DNA from: CAIYUC01 sp963682005 | Lineage (GTDB): Bacteria; Bacteroidota; Bacteroidia; Bacteroidales; FEN-979 | Length of the DNA: 64,000 bases | Assembly: GCA_963682005.1 (NCBI GenBank) | Contig: OY820914.1 | Coordinates: 2,790,001-2,854,000, forward strand | Direction: 5' to 3' | Shown: in pieces, positions 63,122 to 64,000 of the stretch | How the letters are laid out: each line of letters opens with the position of its first letter | How positions within the stretch are numbered: the first letter of the stretch is position 1 | Notes under the pieces: generated by a model | The model's input: only the letters and a program-made list of their open reading frames with translations | Told to the model about the DNA's origin: nothing | The model's database searches: none | Made by a program: the position numbers and the translations under genes

Positions 63122-63177
63122 AATCAATAAATCAATAAGTCAACAACTCAACAACTAAGCAACTAAGCGCCTAAGCA
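63122..63177 (+). repeat. Drifting octamer array, AATCAATA to ACTAAGCA, 7 units
   Basis: Seven 8-bp units step from AATCAATA (twice) to AGTCAACA, ACTCAACA, ACTAAGCA, ACTAAGCG and CCTAAGCA. Each differs by one to three bases from its neighbour. It ends 3 bp from the stop codon of butyrate kinase, after a 2-bp slip from the palindrome. Confidence 0.92.
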
Positions 63178-63180
63178 TCC

Positions 63181-64000
63181 TTAATATTCCTGCACAGCCA
63201 TCTCCCCGTTGATGACCCTCAGGGCATTCGTTGCCATGGCCTTGATCTCATTATCGCCGGCATAAACAAATGTCGGGGCGAGTTTACCTACATGATCCTG
63301 GATGTGCTGGATCAGGAATTCGCTGTGAGCAAGTTCACCCGTGATCAGGATCCCGTCGGCTTCGCCCTTGAGGACGGCAAACATTTCCCCGATACATTTG
63401 GACACCTGGTAAGCCATGGCTTCCATGATCAGGGCCGCATGCTGGTCCCCTGATTTGATCCGGTCTTCGATCTGGGCCACGCTCGTCGTACCGAGATGAG
63501 CCCTGAGTCCGCCGCAATGCGAGATCAGGCACTTGATGTCTTCTTTCGTTTTTGTCCCGCTGAAGCATAATTCAACGATATCACCCATCGGAAGCGATCC
63601 GCTGCGGACCATGGAGAACGGACCGTCTCCGGCAAACCCCTGGTTCACGTCGATCACCCGCCCTTTGCGATGTGCTCCAACGGTCGTCCCGTTTCCGAGA
63701 TGAGCCACGATCAGGTTGATGTCTTCATAGTTGACTTTATGCGTCTCAGCATGCAATTTTGCAACGGCTTTCTGGTTCAGTGCATGAAAGATCGACTTTC
63801 TTCGGATCTCAGGGTCCCCGGTGATCCGTGCGACTTCTTCCAGCTCATCAACCACGGTCGGATCTGCGATCAGTGCCTTGCACCCCGGAATATCTGACGC
63901 GATAGCATCCGCAAGAAGCCCGCCAATATTGATGATATCCTCGCCGACAGGGCTTTCGCACAGGTCATGTTTCAGCTTCGGATTCATCCCGAACACACCT
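63181..64000 (-). CDS. buk: Butyrate kinase (5' end outside window)
   Basis: About 273 C-terminal residues are visible; the frame runs off the right edge. LIVAHLGNGTTVGAHRKGRVIDVNQGFAGDGPFS is the acetokinase-family signature in its butyrate-kinase form, followed by CHCGG/SHCGGLRAHLGTTS-type sequence and the end GEMAVQEY. It interconverts butyryl-phosphate and butyrate with ATP. Phosphotransbutyrylase would be expected upstream, outside the window. It could also act on branched-chain acyl-phosphates, which would fit the nearby leucine genes. Confidence 0.93.
   Translation of the reverse strand, partial: GVFGMNPKLKHDLCESPVGEDIINIGGLLADAIASDIPGCKALIADPTVVDELEEVARITGDPEIRRKSIFHALNQKAVAKLHAETHKVNYEDINLIVAHLGNGTTVGAHRKGRVIDVNQGFAGDGPFSMVRSGSLPMGDIVELCFSGTKTKEDIKCLISHCGGLRAHLGTTSVAQIEDRIKSGDQHAALIMEAMAYQVSKCIGEMFAVLKGEADGILITGELAHSEFLIQHIQDHVGKLAPTFVYAGDNEIKAMATNALRVINGEMAVQEY

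Noticed and set aside
37846..63177. CRISPR arrays
   Set aside because: All repeats are contiguous 7-8 bp or 32 bp units without unique spacers of constant length, and no cas genes are present.

Overview
The window looks like a chromosomal segment of a Bacteroidota bacterium, probably of the order Bacteroidales. The evidence is four secreted proteins with type IX secretion (Por) C-terminal tails, BACON, PKD and CUB surface domains, families typical of the phylum (DUF3078, DUF4476, OmpL-like porin), TAnnTTTG-type -7 promoter boxes, few Shine-Dalgarno sequences and moderate GC. There is no phage, insertion sequence, CRISPR array or rRNA. One tRNA-Leu(CAG) gene is present.

Layout. 1-11.4 kb: two paralogous giant surface proteins ending in a shared dockerin-like module, tRNA-Leu, a potassium channel and a type IX cargo protein. 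11.5-16.1 kb (minus strand): two Omp85-type barrels, a small barrel protein and a BASS-type transporter. 16.4-25.4 kb: an oxidoreductase, a TPR protein, two outer-membrane proteins, a lipoprotein, an AI-2E-family permease and an AlkZ-like protein. 25.4-31.3 kb: a complete RND efflux operon. 31.5-35.3 kb: a truncated-architecture PPDK-like protein coupled to NhaA. 35.4-49.8 kb: a TPR-like secreted protein, peptidase E, type IX cargo proteins, a glycogen branching enzyme next to a secreted carbohydrate-binding-like protein, an orphan antitoxin with a vestigial toxin start, a methyltransferase, a DUF3078 protein, MscL and a PepSY-like protein. 51.2-60.3 kb: a plus-strand leucine/short-chain acyl-CoA catabolic cluster: methylcrotonyl-CoA carboxylase beta and alpha, methylglutaconyl-CoA hydratase, a two-subunit 3-oxoacid CoA-transferase, two HMG-CoA-lyase-type enzymes and an acyl-CoA dehydrogenase. 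Together these can take 3-methylcrotonyl-CoA to acetoacetate and acetyl-CoA. 60.4-64 kb: an ArfB-like ribosome-rescue factor without a canonical start codon, an AAA/DUF4143 ATPase, an MBL-fold hydrolase and the end of butyrate kinase.

The most unusual signal is not a gene. Intergenic spaces, including spacers inside operons, are filled with short arrays whose period is exactly 7 or 8 bp. The register is kept over as many as 14 units while the unit sequence drifts or switches between a small set of words (GAAGATA, GATGCTG, GTGAAGA, AGCCTGC, TTGGCTA, GGTCACAA, GTTACTTT and others). Many arrays begin inside or next to a stop codon. In two places a dispersed palindrome (core CCCCGCGAAAGCGGGG) sits in the same 8-bp register. 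I do not know a named description of this arrangement. The heptamer STRR repeats of filamentous cyanobacteria are the nearest precedent I can recall.
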